A DNA stretch of 64,000 nucleotides from Dyella terrae (GTDB lineage Bacteria > Pseudomonadota > Gammaproteobacteria > Xanthomonadales > Rhodanobacteraceae), in contig NZ_SIZZ01000001.1 in NCBI RefSeq assembly GCF_004322705.1, positions 434,001 through 498,000 on the forward strand. Direction: 5' to 3'. Under the pieces are notes generated by a model. It was not told the origin of the DNA. It was given only the letters and a program-made list of their open reading frames with translations, and ran no database searches. The translations under genes and the position numbers were made by a program. This document shows, in pieces, positions 46,206 to 54,794 of the stretch (positions are counted from its first letter, which is position 1; the number at the start of each line of letters is the position of its first letter).

Positions 46206-47015
46206 ATGTCCGATCTTCATCAGGCCGCCCGGCGTTGCCTTGAAGCTGCCGATCCGGCGGAGAAGTTGCGCCTGACGCACGAGGCCTGGCAGCAATGGCT
46301 GGCGGGCGAGCTGACGCCTTCGGCATCGTCGCCACCACCGTCCCCGATGGGCGCTCCCGGTCGCCCGGCCTTGCCGCGGCTCGTGCCGCAGCGCCAGGTG
46401 CCGCATCGTGGACTGGGTACGGAAGAGGGGCGCGCCGCGCTGGTCCATGCCGTCGCCCACATTGAGTTCAACGCCATCAATCTGGCCTGGGATGCGGTCT
46501 ATCGCTTCCGCGACATGCCGCTTGCGTACTATCACGACTGGGCGAGCTGCGCCCACGATGAAGCCAGGCATTTCGCCATGCTCTCAAAGCGCCTCGCGGA
46601 CATGGGCCATGCCTATGGCGATTTCGACGCCCACAATGGCTTGTGGGAAATGGCCGAAAAAACGGCGCATCACGACACGGCCCGCATGGCACTGGTCCCT
46701 CGCGTGCTCGAGGCGCGAGGTCTTGACGTCACGCCCGGCATGATCGAGCGACTGCTGAGCGTGGGCGATCAAGCGACAGTGGCCGTGCTGGAGGTCATTC
46801 TGCGCGAAGAAGTCGCCCACGTTGCCGCGGGCACACGCTGGTTTCGCCATTGCTGTCAGCGTGATGGCGTGGATCCGCGCCAAACCTTCCTCGACCTGCT
46901 GCAAACCTACATGGGCCGCACCCTGCGAGGGCCCTTTAACCGGCCCGCCAGGCTTGAGGCCGGTTTCGACGAGCAGGAACTCGATCGTCTGACGGAGATG
47001 GCGCTGCTCGGCTGA
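46206..47015 (+). CDS. DUF455 ferritin-like protein
   Basis: A 269-residue protein of the DUF455 family. Helical segments carry metal-ligand-like motifs: HAVAHIEFNAINLAWD, SCAHDEARHFAML and REEVAHVAAGTRWF. These would form a ferritin-type di-metal site. The biochemical role of the family is not established, though relation to tRNA-modifying MiaE-type oxygenases has been suggested for the fold. It starts 48 bases after purF and may be co-transcribed. No good ribosome site is seen. Confidence 0.8.
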   Translation: MSDLHQAARRCLEAADPAEKLRLTHEAWQQWLAGELTPSASSPPPSPMGAPGRPALPRLVPQRQVPHRGLGTEEGRAALVHAVAHIEFNAINLAWDAVYRFRDMPLAYYHDWASCAHDEARHFAMLSKRLADMGHAYGDFDAHNGLWEMAEKTAHHDTARMALVPRVLEARGLDVTPGMIERLLSVGDQATVAVLEVILREEVAHVAAGTRWFRHCCQRDGVDPRQTFLDLLQTYMGRTLRGPFNRPARLEAGFDEQELDRLTEMALLG

Positions 47016-47107
47016 TCGAGCGGTCCCGTCTTGACGCCGATGCACGGGTGAGCGAGCGTTATCGCTTGGTCCCGAGACCGGTGGGGGCCTGGCACGGGGA
47101 GATTCCA

Positions 47108-47878
47108 ATGGATATGCGTAGGGTGGGCTGGGCGTCCTGGCGTTTGCTGTGGATGGCGATGGGCCTGTCGCTGGCAGCATGCACGTCGGCACCGGTGCAC
47201 AATCCGATGGCACGCTGGGTCGAGTCACCCAACTACGACATCCGTCGGCCGGTGATAATCGTCCTGCATTTCACCGACCAGCATTCGGTGCAGGAGAGTC
47301 TCGATACCCTGCGCAGTTCGAACAGCCAGGGGCAGGTGAGCGCGCATTACCTCATCGGCGCCAACGGCGACATCTTTCAATTGGTCGACGATGACAAGCG
47401 CGCCTGGCATGCAGGGTCGGGCCGGTGGGGCACGATTACCGATCTGAACTCGGCGTCCATTGGCATCGAGCTCGACAATGACGGCCACGCGCCCTTTGCG
47501 AAGGCGCAGATCGATAGTCTGCTGCGCTTGCTGGGCGACCTCACGACGCGGCTGCGCATTCCTCGCTCGCAAGTGATCGGTCACGAAGATCTGGCACCCG
47601 GGCGAAAGAACGACCCCGGTCCCCTGTTTCCCTGGCGCACCCTCGCTCAAGCGGGCTATGGACTGTGGCCAAAAGAGCCCTTGCTCGAGCCACCACCCGG
47701 ATTTGATCCATGGCTGGCGCTATCGCAGATCGGCTACGCACTCGATGATCGCGCCGCAGCCGTCCAGTCGTTTCGACATCACTTCCGCGGCATGGAGGGC
47801 CAGGAACTGGATGCCGATGACCTGCGCGTGCTTTACACCTTGAGCATGCAATGGATGCGCGTTGCCGATAACCCGTAG
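47108..47878 (+). CDS. N-acetylmuramoyl-L-alanine amidase lipoprotein (AmiD-like)
   Basis: A 256-residue amidase_2 protein. The signal peptide ends with the lipobox LAAC, so it is probably outer-membrane anchored. Zinc ligands are His in VLHFT, His in IGHEDLAPGRKNDPG and the Asp of that motif. The C-terminal 90 residues resemble the peptidoglycan-binding tail of AmiD. It removes stem peptides from muropeptides in wall recycling or remodelling. ATG 47108 has GGGGAG 6 bases upstream; the frame also opens at GTG 47048. Confidence 0.88.
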   Translation: MDMRRVGWASWRLLWMAMGLSLAACTSAPVHNPMARWVESPNYDIRRPVIIVLHFTDQHSVQESLDTLRSSNSQGQVSAHYLIGANGDIFQLVDDDKRAWHAGSGRWGTITDLNSASIGIELDNDGHAPFAKAQIDSLLRLLGDLTTRLRIPRSQVIGHEDLAPGRKNDPGPLFPWRTLAQAGYGLWPKEPLLEPPPGFDPWLALSQIGYALDDRAAAVQSFRHHFRGMEGQELDADDLRVLYTLSMQWMRVADNP

Positions 47879-47970
47879 GCATTTTCGACATCGATTCGGC
47901 GTCGTTTTGACGCCATGCGTCGCCTGTTCGGATTAGGGCTGTCGCAGCAGAGATTCATCCTATTTGCACC

Positions 47971-48000
47971 ATAGAAACACCGCTTTCGGTGGCGTTCTAT
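47971..48000 (+). repeat. Inverted repeat before the response regulator
   Basis: ATAGAA (47971-47976) pairs with TTCTAT (47995-48000), and CACCG (47978-47982) pairs with CGGTG (47987-47991). No U-tract follows, so an operator or leader structure is more likely than a terminator. It lies 36 bases upstream of the ATG. Confidence 0.4.
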
Positions 48001-48036
48001 AGGGTTTATCCCAGTGCGCCGATATACTCACGCGTC

Positions 48037-48690
48037 ATGCAGATGACGCCTGAATGTCCGGTTCGCATCGCACTGCTGGATGATCACGAGTTCGTCCTGC
48101 AGGGATTGACCGTGCAGCTCGAACGCTTGCCTCACTGTCGGGTCGTCGGAGCTTTCGCGCAGAGTCGCGGATTGATCGATGCCCTCGATCGTCTCGAAGT
48201 CGACCTGATCCTGCTCGACTACGCCTTGTCCGAGGGCGATGCTGACGGCCTTCCGCTTATTCGACGCCTGCGCCGCCGTCATGCCGACAAGCGCATCCTC
48301 GTCGTGTCTGGTCGCGATGATGTCGTCACCGTGAACATGATCTTGCGCGCTGGCGCGCACGGTTTTTTCCCTAAGCGCCAGGGCGCGCGTGATATTGAGC
48401 GGGCGATACAGCGGGTCATGCGTGGTCACGTGTATCTGCCGGACAAGCTTGCCGACGAACTGGGTCAGACGGAGCTTGCATCGCTGACGCCGCGGGAGTG
48501 GGAGGTGCTGCGATGCTTCCTCGATGGCATGTCGGTCAGCGATATTGCTGCCAAATTCAAGCGCAGCCTGAAAACGGTGAGTGCGCAGAAGTCCGCTGCC
48601 TTTCGAAAGCTGGGCATTCAGTCGAATGCCCAGCTGTTCAAGCTTCAGGGGACCCTGATGGAGCAGGGCGGCGACGAAGGTCGTGATTGA
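48037..48690 (+). CDS. RcsB/LuxR-type response regulator
   Basis: A 217-residue two-domain regulator. The receiver covers about 5-125, with acidic pair DD in ALLDDHEF, phosphoacceptor Asp in LILLDYAL, VVSG and a lysine in FFPKR. The LuxR helix-turn-helix is at about 145-205 (LTPREWEVLRCFLDGMSVSDIAAKFKRSLKTVSAQKSAAF). No sensor kinase is adjacent. It is convergent with the last gene of the Ig-repeat operon, and a related receiver-only protein lies at 57517, so both probably serve this module. ATG 48037 or 48043. Confidence 0.85.
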   Translation: MQMTPECPVRIALLDDHEFVLQGLTVQLERLPHCRVVGAFAQSRGLIDALDRLEVDLILLDYALSEGDADGLPLIRRLRRRHADKRILVVSGRDDVVTVNMILRAGAHGFFPKRQGARDIERAIQRVMRGHVYLPDKLADELGQTELASLTPREWEVLRCFLDGMSVSDIAAKFKRSLKTVSAQKSAAFRKLGIQSNAQLFKLQGTLMEQGGDEGRD

Positions 48691-48730
48691 GTTACCTGGG
48701 TCGCCAACGCCTGGCACACATCGCTCGTGA

Positions 48731-51325
48731 TCAGGATCGAAGGCGCATGGCGCCCATGTTGATGCCATTGCCATTGTCGAGTACGCGCTGGACCTCCATG
48801 CGAGCCATGCGTACCCCGGGTTTCACCGGCGCCAGCGTCACCCAGTGCTCCGCGGAACGGCCCACCCCCGATACACGCTTCTCTTCGATCAGCACGTCGT
48901 GCACGTCGTAGGTCCTCACCACGGCCTCGAACGGCTGAGGCGTCGGAAACGCGTCCGGGCCCGACCACAAGGGGAAGATGACCTCGCGAAACGGCACACG
49001 AAATGTCACGGCAAGGACCGAGTGCTTTGATGGGAAGATCAAGTGGCGCGGCTGGGAAATGCTCTCGGTGGATACCCACCAGTCGCCGGGTGAGCTCAAG
49101 TCGACGTGGGGGCGTCGGGCGAACTGGACCGGGCCATGCGGCATGTCGTGATAGCTCTCAATCAGCTCGCTTCCGCCTTCGGCGATGAAGAAGGAGAGCG
49201 TGGGTGATTGCCGGTCGTGGCCGCGAATGCCGTAATGCACGGACGCGGTTGAACCGCGTGCAGGCGTCACCCTGTCTGCGGGTATGCGAATGTTCTGCGG
49301 GACCGGTTGGTCGACGCGATGTGCCACGAGGTATTCGCCTCCGGCCGTTATCCAGCGCAGCTCGATCACGTCATCGACGCGGATGCCGTCATAGGCATCG
49401 ACGTGTACATCCAGCCCCTGTGCCGGAAGATCGCGCAGATCCAGGAAGCCGTCCTTCGCCAGGGGGACGCGTGGCCCGGGAAGTGCGCCGATACCTTTGC
49501 CGATGCCCAGGTGCAGGGTCTCGGAATGGCTGTCCGGGCCACTGGGATGGCTCACGCTATAACTCACATTGACAGTGCCCCCGAGGTTGCCCGTCACATG
49601 CTGTTTGGGCACCTGAAAGCGAACCATCGGCGCGCCCGGTACGTCGCGCACGGGTAGGGTGTCCTTATACTCGCCCGCTCTGCTGCCACTCCATGTCAGG
49701 TGAACATGGTCGCGACCCTTGATGACTCCGGCGCGCTGGATAGCGACGGTGGCACCGGTGGGATCGGGTACGAGATCGGGATCGAGCCAGCCACCCCGGG
49801 CTTCTTCAACGGTGGGCATCGCCAGGCGTTGTGACGCATTGCGAATCTGTACGTGCAGGGTGTCAGATCGCAGCCCCGCTACCAGCCTTGGCGTCAAGCG
49901 TCCCCGCGCATCACGTTCGAAGGCAGTCACGTTGTAATAAACCTTCGCTGAGCCCCGGTTCAGTCGCGCGATCTTCGCCCCTTCAACCACGAAGTCGACG
50001 GGTTTGCCGACCATGGCCGCAGAGACTTGCCGCGACTGGTAATCGACGACGGGATCGCCGTTGACGTCGGTGCCATCAAATGTCAGTGCAAGGGTGTCAC
50101 CGGCCTGCATGAATCGATAAGGGGGGACCCGAACGGTCGCGCCGTTCGGAACATCAACGGGATCAAGCATGCCGGACTTCGCTTCAAGGATGTCGGGGGC
50201 AACCAGGCGCACAGACTGCCCCACGATACGAACCGTGCGCCGGGAGGAGCGTCGCTCGCCGCCCGCTTTGCCTGGCAGCACGTGGTAATAGGCCATCGCC
50301 GTGCCCTGCGCCGCCGCCGCAACAACATCGAACGGTACATCGAACCTGAGGAACCCCACCTGTCCTTCGACTTTGCGCGCGTCGCGGTGGACGGGCAGCG
50401 GCGCGCCCTCTCCGGTATAGCCCTCCCAATAGAACGTGACAAGGTCGTCGCGTTCGATGCGTACGGACGATTCGCGGAGATCGGCGGCTGACAGCGTGTA
50501 TTCCACGCGCGCCTGCACCGCCTGCCCGTTGAGCCGGTCCAGGTGCACGGTGTCGTATTCGTCGGCATCGATGACAAGCGGCCGTGGCAACCGGTTGCCC
50601 AGCTCGACTTCTACGTAGTGGGGCGGTGCCCAAAGCGACCAGTTGTTTACCCGGTCGCGCACCTCATAGGTCACTGCGAGCCGGCCATCGCCGCCTTGGG
50701 CGATGTCGTCCGCGGTGAGGTGAACCGTGACAGGCCTGCCTGGCTCGCCATCCTTGATGGGAGGGCATCGATGGCGATAGCTGCCCCAGGCCACCGTCAA
50801 CAGGTCGCCCGGTTCCATGTTGATCCAGGCGGGGATCGTCAGGGTGACGGGCTGTCCCGCAGGGACGTACGGAGGCACGCCGCGCATGCTCGCCAGGTTT
50901 TCGTTGATGGCATCCGTGGTCGCGTCCGGATCCGGGCCGCCGGGGACCGTGATGTCCACATGTACGTGGACAGGTGGCGACTGGGACACTTCGCCGGTCA
51001 GGCGCTGGCGCACCGAGTACCAGACCTTGATAAGGGAGTTTGTACCGATGTCCAGGTCATGCACAGGCAGCCCAAGCGCCAGGACACCCTTGTCGTCGGC
51101 GCCGAGGGCATACGTCGTGACGGGTCGACCGGCATGTTGCCAGTACACGCTGACAACATCGCCTTCAACCATATGCTGCCAGGGGCCGACGAGAACGATA
51201 ATGCGCTTCGCCGGATCGCGGATGTCGTCCCAGCCGATGCCACCGTTATCTTCGGCGCGCGGCAGGGATGGTGGAATGAGTTGAAGCGCGTTCGTTTCGC
51301 GCTGGAAAGGAATGAGCGTTCGCAT
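48731..51325 (-). CDS. Large Ig-like repeat protein, operon gene 3
   Basis: An 864-residue protein with no signal peptide. It is built of about seven beta-rich repeats of roughly 95-105 residues, each with a pattern like G(M/F/W)LD...VP.GATV.V..Y..M..GD.L.L.W.G, typical of bacterial Ig-like domains. An early repeat carries the hallmark VPGGPDPDATTDAINENL, also found in gene 1. The last 130 residues match the C-terminal domain of gene 2 (PFREVIF, VSGVGRSAEHWVTL, INMGAMRLRS). I do not know a named family. ATG 51325 is preferred; the frame opens at 51436. Confidence 0.65.
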   Translation of the reverse strand: MRTLIPFQRETNALQLIPPSLPRAEDNGGIGWDDIRDPAKRIIVLVGPWQHMVEGDVVSVYWQHAGRPVTTYALGADDKGVLALGLPVHDLDIGTNSLIKVWYSVRQRLTGEVSQSPPVHVHVDITVPGGPDPDATTDAINENLASMRGVPPYVPAGQPVTLTIPAWINMEPGDLLTVAWGSYRHRCPPIKDGEPGRPVTVHLTADDIAQGGDGRLAVTYEVRDRVNNWSLWAPPHYVEVELGNRLPRPLVIDADEYDTVHLDRLNGQAVQARVEYTLSAADLRESSVRIERDDLVTFYWEGYTGEGAPLPVHRDARKVEGQVGFLRFDVPFDVVAAAAQGTAMAYYHVLPGKAGGERRSSRRTVRIVGQSVRLVAPDILEAKSGMLDPVDVPNGATVRVPPYRFMQAGDTLALTFDGTDVNGDPVVDYQSRQVSAAMVGKPVDFVVEGAKIARLNRGSAKVYYNVTAFERDARGRLTPRLVAGLRSDTLHVQIRNASQRLAMPTVEEARGGWLDPDLVPDPTGATVAIQRAGVIKGRDHVHLTWSGSRAGEYKDTLPVRDVPGAPMVRFQVPKQHVTGNLGGTVNVSYSVSHPSGPDSHSETLHLGIGKGIGALPGPRVPLAKDGFLDLRDLPAQGLDVHVDAYDGIRVDDVIELRWITAGGEYLVAHRVDQPVPQNIRIPADRVTPARGSTASVHYGIRGHDRQSPTLSFFIAEGGSELIESYHDMPHGPVQFARRPHVDLSSPGDWWVSTESISQPRHLIFPSKHSVLAVTFRVPFREVIFPLWSGPDAFPTPQPFEAVVRTYDVHDVLIEEKRVSGVGRSAEHWVTLAPVKPGVRMARMEVQRVLDNGNGINMGAMRLRS

Positions 51326-51493
51326 GGTGCAGCCTTGGGAGATCGTGGAGCCGGCCCGCGGCAAGATGGGCGGGGCTGTCGGGTGGATGGCAGCGGCCGG
51401 TTGTGGATGACGCATGCGGTCATGCGTCGCGGGCACGGTTCAATGGATGTGTGTGGGCTGGGTGCCGGCGGAGTGCCGGCACCCGTGGCCTGA

Positions 51494-52387
51494 TCAGTAA
51501 CGCAGTTCCATCGGACCGATGGCCATGCGATGTCCCGCAGTGGCCTTGATCTCAAAGCGACTGATGGACTTGCCGACATCGTCAGGCACCAGCACTACGT
51601 CGGCATCAATATGCCCCGCGCCGCTTACCGTCGTGCGCCCGATCTCCTGGCCGGATTTGCCGTACATCACGATGGCAGCAAAGATGGAGGGCGCCGGGGG
51701 TGTCTCGGGTCGTTTGATGGGGAACAGGGGGATCCAGATGTTCCCCCAGGCCCTCGTGTGCGAGGCGATGGGGCCGTTAATACGAAAACGCACTTCCCGG
51801 AAATCCCGCCTGAAATCGACGCTAAGCAGACTCGGTGTTGCCGGCGAAATGAGAGCCGGTGCAGGTGATGAGGCCTGCGCCTGATGACTTGCGCCGCCTT
51901 GCGCAACGCCCGGAACAAGGCCGACCTCCCAGTCACCATGCGACACGAGCACGAGCTGCGGCCTGGCTAACACCGTGAACTTGCCCAGCGGAGCGCCTTC
52001 ATAGTCGTCCCTGACGGAACGCGCGCCGCCGCCCACGGCAAAAACAAGCGCCGAGGATTTGGTTTGGCTGTCGGAACGCGAGACCAGGTAATAGAGCTGG
52101 ACTGAGGCGTGCATGGCATTGAGAACGTCCGTGCGCGGAACGTGCAGTTCGACGGCACCGACGAATTGAACCTGATGCGCGATCTGGCGCACGCCCGTCG
52201 GGCTGTCCCACGTCAGGACGATTTCATCGCCCCGCTGCATGCCTTCATAGAGCGGAATGACGACTTCCAACCCTGTGGCGGGCATGTCAATGACATCGAG
52301 ATAGCCGTCGACGATCAGCGCAGCTTGCGGCGGAGCCGGGAGAAGGGCGGGAGAATGGCTTTGAATGCTTGCAACGTGGCTGGTCAT
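51494..52387 (-). CDS. Short Ig-like repeat protein, operon gene 2
   Basis: A 297-residue protein with no signal peptide. One Ig-like repeat (about 25-120: VDGYLDVIDMPATGLEVVIPL ... RGDEIVLTWDS) is joined to a C-terminal beta-rich domain (DFRREVRF-like DFREVRFRINGP, TTVSGAGHIDADVVLVPDD, MAIGPMELRY). That domain is homologous to the end of gene 3. It is therefore a minimal version of gene 3. Its ATG overlaps the stop of gene 1 by 4 bases (ATGA), so translation is coupled. The function is unknown. Confidence 0.65.
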   Translation of the reverse strand: MTSHVASIQSHSPALLPAPPQAALIVDGYLDVIDMPATGLEVVIPLYEGMQRGDEIVLTWDSPTGVRQIAHQVQFVGAVELHVPRTDVLNAMHASVQLYYLVSRSDSQTKSSALVFAVGGGARSVRDDYEGAPLGKFTVLARPQLVLVSHGDWEVGLVPGVAQGGASHQAQASSPAPALISPATPSLLSVDFRRDFREVRFRINGPIASHTRAWGNIWIPLFPIKRPETPPAPSIFAAIVMYGKSGQEIGRTTVSGAGHIDADVVLVPDDVGKSISRFEIKATAGHRMAIGPMELRY

Positions 52388-54381
52388 GCGAATGCCTTGA
52401 CAGAAGGAGGAAGGTCATTGGATCCGTGGCGCGTATCCATATAGACGAAGGCATCATCTGCGCGCACGACGCCGTACTCGTTCGATGCGGTGTAGTAGGC
52501 ATGCGCCGAGCCGTACTCGATCTCGAGCAGATGAACTGTCGGAATGACGACGGTGCTTGCCGTGTCCGCATCATTGCCACTTACGAAATGCGTATGGGTA
52601 AAGCGCGATCCTTCGATGATTTTTCCGCTGCCATCCAGTCTGTCGTTGCCCACGAAATGCACGAAGAGAATGTCGCCCGGCTTCTTGTTGCGGTAGTGCG
52701 GCATGACGAACGGCGTGCCGCCATCGCTATTGGCAGCGGCATAACCGATGGCATTGTTTTCGTTGGCCTCGGTGAACAGGCCGACATCCAGCTTGCCGCC
52801 ACCCGGCAGGTCGCCCTTGAGCGTGACGCGGACGCCTTGAACGGGTGACAGCGCGGTGTTGCTACCCGGATCGGGTTCGTTGTTTCGCGTCGCTTTGTAC
52901 TGCACCTCGATGAGGCCCGACCCGCCCAATCCGATGGTGTCGGCATCGACTTCGATCACGATGTCACCGCCAATGTCGTCTTCCCGCACGACATAGGGTG
53001 CGCCAGCCGGGCTTCCATGCCAGCTCAGCTGAATGACGTCATCCTTGGCAAAGGCCACGCTTGGCGGCATCTCCGTTGTGGTGGTGCGGATAAACACGTT
53101 GGCGCCTGCGATGGAGTCTTCGGGCGTCAGGTTGTTGTCCTGGCCTGATGCCTTGCCCCTGACGCGTGGCGCGTGAAGATTCTCATTGATGGGCGTGCCG
53201 GGATCCGGGTCGGGTCCACCGGGGATGGACAGATTGACCACCACTAGTGTCGATTCGGACATGATTTCCCGACCGCGCCGAACGATGTACATCACCTCGG
53301 CGGCGTACCTGCTTTGTTCGTTGGCCGCCTGGATGTCGGCGTAGCTTGCAATGATGTAGAACAGTGGCGTGGCGGGTTCTCCGGGCTTGATGTCGCTGGC
53401 CCGTACCGTGACGGGAGGCAGGCGAACTCCGGCCCAGTCCAGAATGATTTCGTCCCCCGGCGCGACATGGGTGTACTGTGGAATGCTGACGGCCACCCCA
53501 TCGCGGGCTTCTTTTTCAACGATCACGCCGGGCGTGGAGCCATCATGCATGGCAGCGATGCCAGGTGCCGTCAGGTTGATGGGTTCGTCGACAAGGAAAA
53601 GACGCAGGCGTGTTTCAGTCGAGCGTTGCGAGATGTTTCCCGCGCGGTCCGTTACGCGATAGTAGAACTTCACTATCCCTTTGCCGCCGGCATCCAGCAG
53701 GTGCTTGCGGGTAAAACGTGCCACGGGAAACTGGTCGATATTGACAGCGGTGATTTTGATCGGGTCGACGGGAATGTCATCACCCAGATAAGGCTGGATG
53801 ACATCGCCAATCATGCGATCAAAATAGTCCGGTATCGCGCCTTCGAGAACATCGCCGAGCTCATCGAGCCGCTCGCTGGTCAGTCCGTGGTCCTCAATAT
53901 CATTGGGGAAGTCGATTTCTCCGAGCCCTTCGCCACCGGGTGCCGTGCGGTCGATGCGCAAGGCAAACGGGTGCTTGCTGTCGAAGATGTCGCCCCCGGG
54001 GAACACTGCGACGGCGTAGCTGACCTGATAGGTCCTGTCAGGGCCGGCGAATTCCTTTTTGTCGATCTTGACGGAAAGGTCTTCCGCGCGATCGATGATC
54101 TCCTGCGTGATGATTCCCCGATCGCCCACTTGCTTGCCGTCGATCGTCACGAAATATTTGTCGTTGACGTGGATGGGAAGTTCCATCCACAACGGAATGC
54201 GCGTCTCGACATCCTGGTCGACGTAGGGTTGCGGAAGGGTGCCGTCGTCCAGCGCATCGGGAATCTTGATGGCAGCAAAGTCGTAATCAGCGGGTCCTGT
54301 TCGACCGATGCGTCGAAGGACGGGCCGTTCGACTTCGGGGGAGGGGCGGCGGGAAGGTTGTCGGTATGCGTCCTTGTCCAT
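52384..54381 (-). CDS. Large Ig-like repeat protein, operon gene 1
   Basis: A 665-residue protein without signal peptide or membrane helix. It contains several Ig-like segments: an FN3/Ig-like early part (TYQVSYAVAVFPGGD, FYYRVTDRAGNISQRS) and later repeats (IPQYTHVAPGDEIILDWAG; FAKDDVIQLSWHG; MPHYRNKKPGDILFVHFVG). It shares the hallmark IPGGPDPDPGTPINENL with gene 3. ATG 54381 has AGGA 6-7 bases upstream; the frame opens at TTG 54510. It is first in a three-gene operon and divergent from an autotransporter. It may be a secreted or surface filament protein exported by a non-Sec route, which is a guess. Confidence 0.65.
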   Translation of the reverse strand: MDKDAYRQPSRRPSPEVERPVLRRIGRTGPADYDFAAIKIPDALDDGTLPQPYVDQDVETRIPLWMELPIHVNDKYFVTIDGKQVGDRGIITQEIIDRAEDLSVKIDKKEFAGPDRTYQVSYAVAVFPGGDIFDSKHPFALRIDRTAPGGEGLGEIDFPNDIEDHGLTSERLDELGDVLEGAIPDYFDRMIGDVIQPYLGDDIPVDPIKITAVNIDQFPVARFTRKHLLDAGGKGIVKFYYRVTDRAGNISQRSTETRLRLFLVDEPINLTAPGIAAMHDGSTPGVIVEKEARDGVAVSIPQYTHVAPGDEIILDWAGVRLPPVTVRASDIKPGEPATPLFYIIASYADIQAANEQSRYAAEVMYIVRRGREIMSESTLVVVNLSIPGGPDPDPGTPINENLHAPRVRGKASGQDNNLTPEDSIAGANVFIRTTTTEMPPSVAFAKDDVIQLSWHGSPAGAPYVVREDDIGGDIVIEVDADTIGLGGSGLIEVQYKATRNNEPDPGSNTALSPVQGVRVTLKGDLPGGGKLDVGLFTEANENNAIGYAAANSDGGTPFVMPHYRNKKPGDILFVHFVGNDRLDGSGKIIEGSRFTHTHFVSGNDADTASTVVIPTVHLLEIEYGSAHAYYTASNEYGVVRADDAFVYMDTRHGSNDLPPSVKAFA

Positions 54382-54794
54382 CTGGGTCCTGTAGTTTGTG
54401 CGCGCGAAGTCCTGGGTTGTTCCAGGGATTGGGTCCGATGCGGATGACCGACGCCGGGGCGTGATGCTGTCGTCAGTGCCGTGGCGCTTGCGTCGGCCAT
54501 CGGTTGGCAAGTCGTCTCTCGACCGACCAAAGGTCGCCGGGACCTAAGCATGAAATCACGCGTCTCATGAAGTTCGCATTTGAGAATCTTTGCGCTTGCA
54601 CGGCGTCGCGATGCGCTTCCGATGCGCTTCCATCGATCACGCCGCGCTACGTGAGTCGCGACTCAGATTTAGGACTGTTCTGGATGGAGCTGCGTCAGGT
54701 GCACTGATGAAATGCACCTCCGACGCCGCCGACCTTGCATTGCAATGATGCAGGCCCTGCGTCAGGACCTTTTCACAGGCAGGGACAGCTCCAC
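54382..54794. other. Divergent intergenic region with a perfect palindrome
   Basis: About 410 bases between the Ig-repeat operon and autotransporter 3. TGAGTCGCGACTCA (54652-54665) is a perfect 14-bp palindrome, 130 bases before the autotransporter start and about 270 before the operon start. It is a candidate shared operator. No gene is seen. Confidence 0.5.
54652..54665. promoter_or_regulatory. Perfect 14-bp palindrome, candidate operator
   Basis: TGAGTCGCGACTCA reads identically on both strands. Its position between divergent units suggests control by a dimeric regulator; the nearby RcsB-like proteins are candidates. No direct evidence. Confidence 0.4.
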
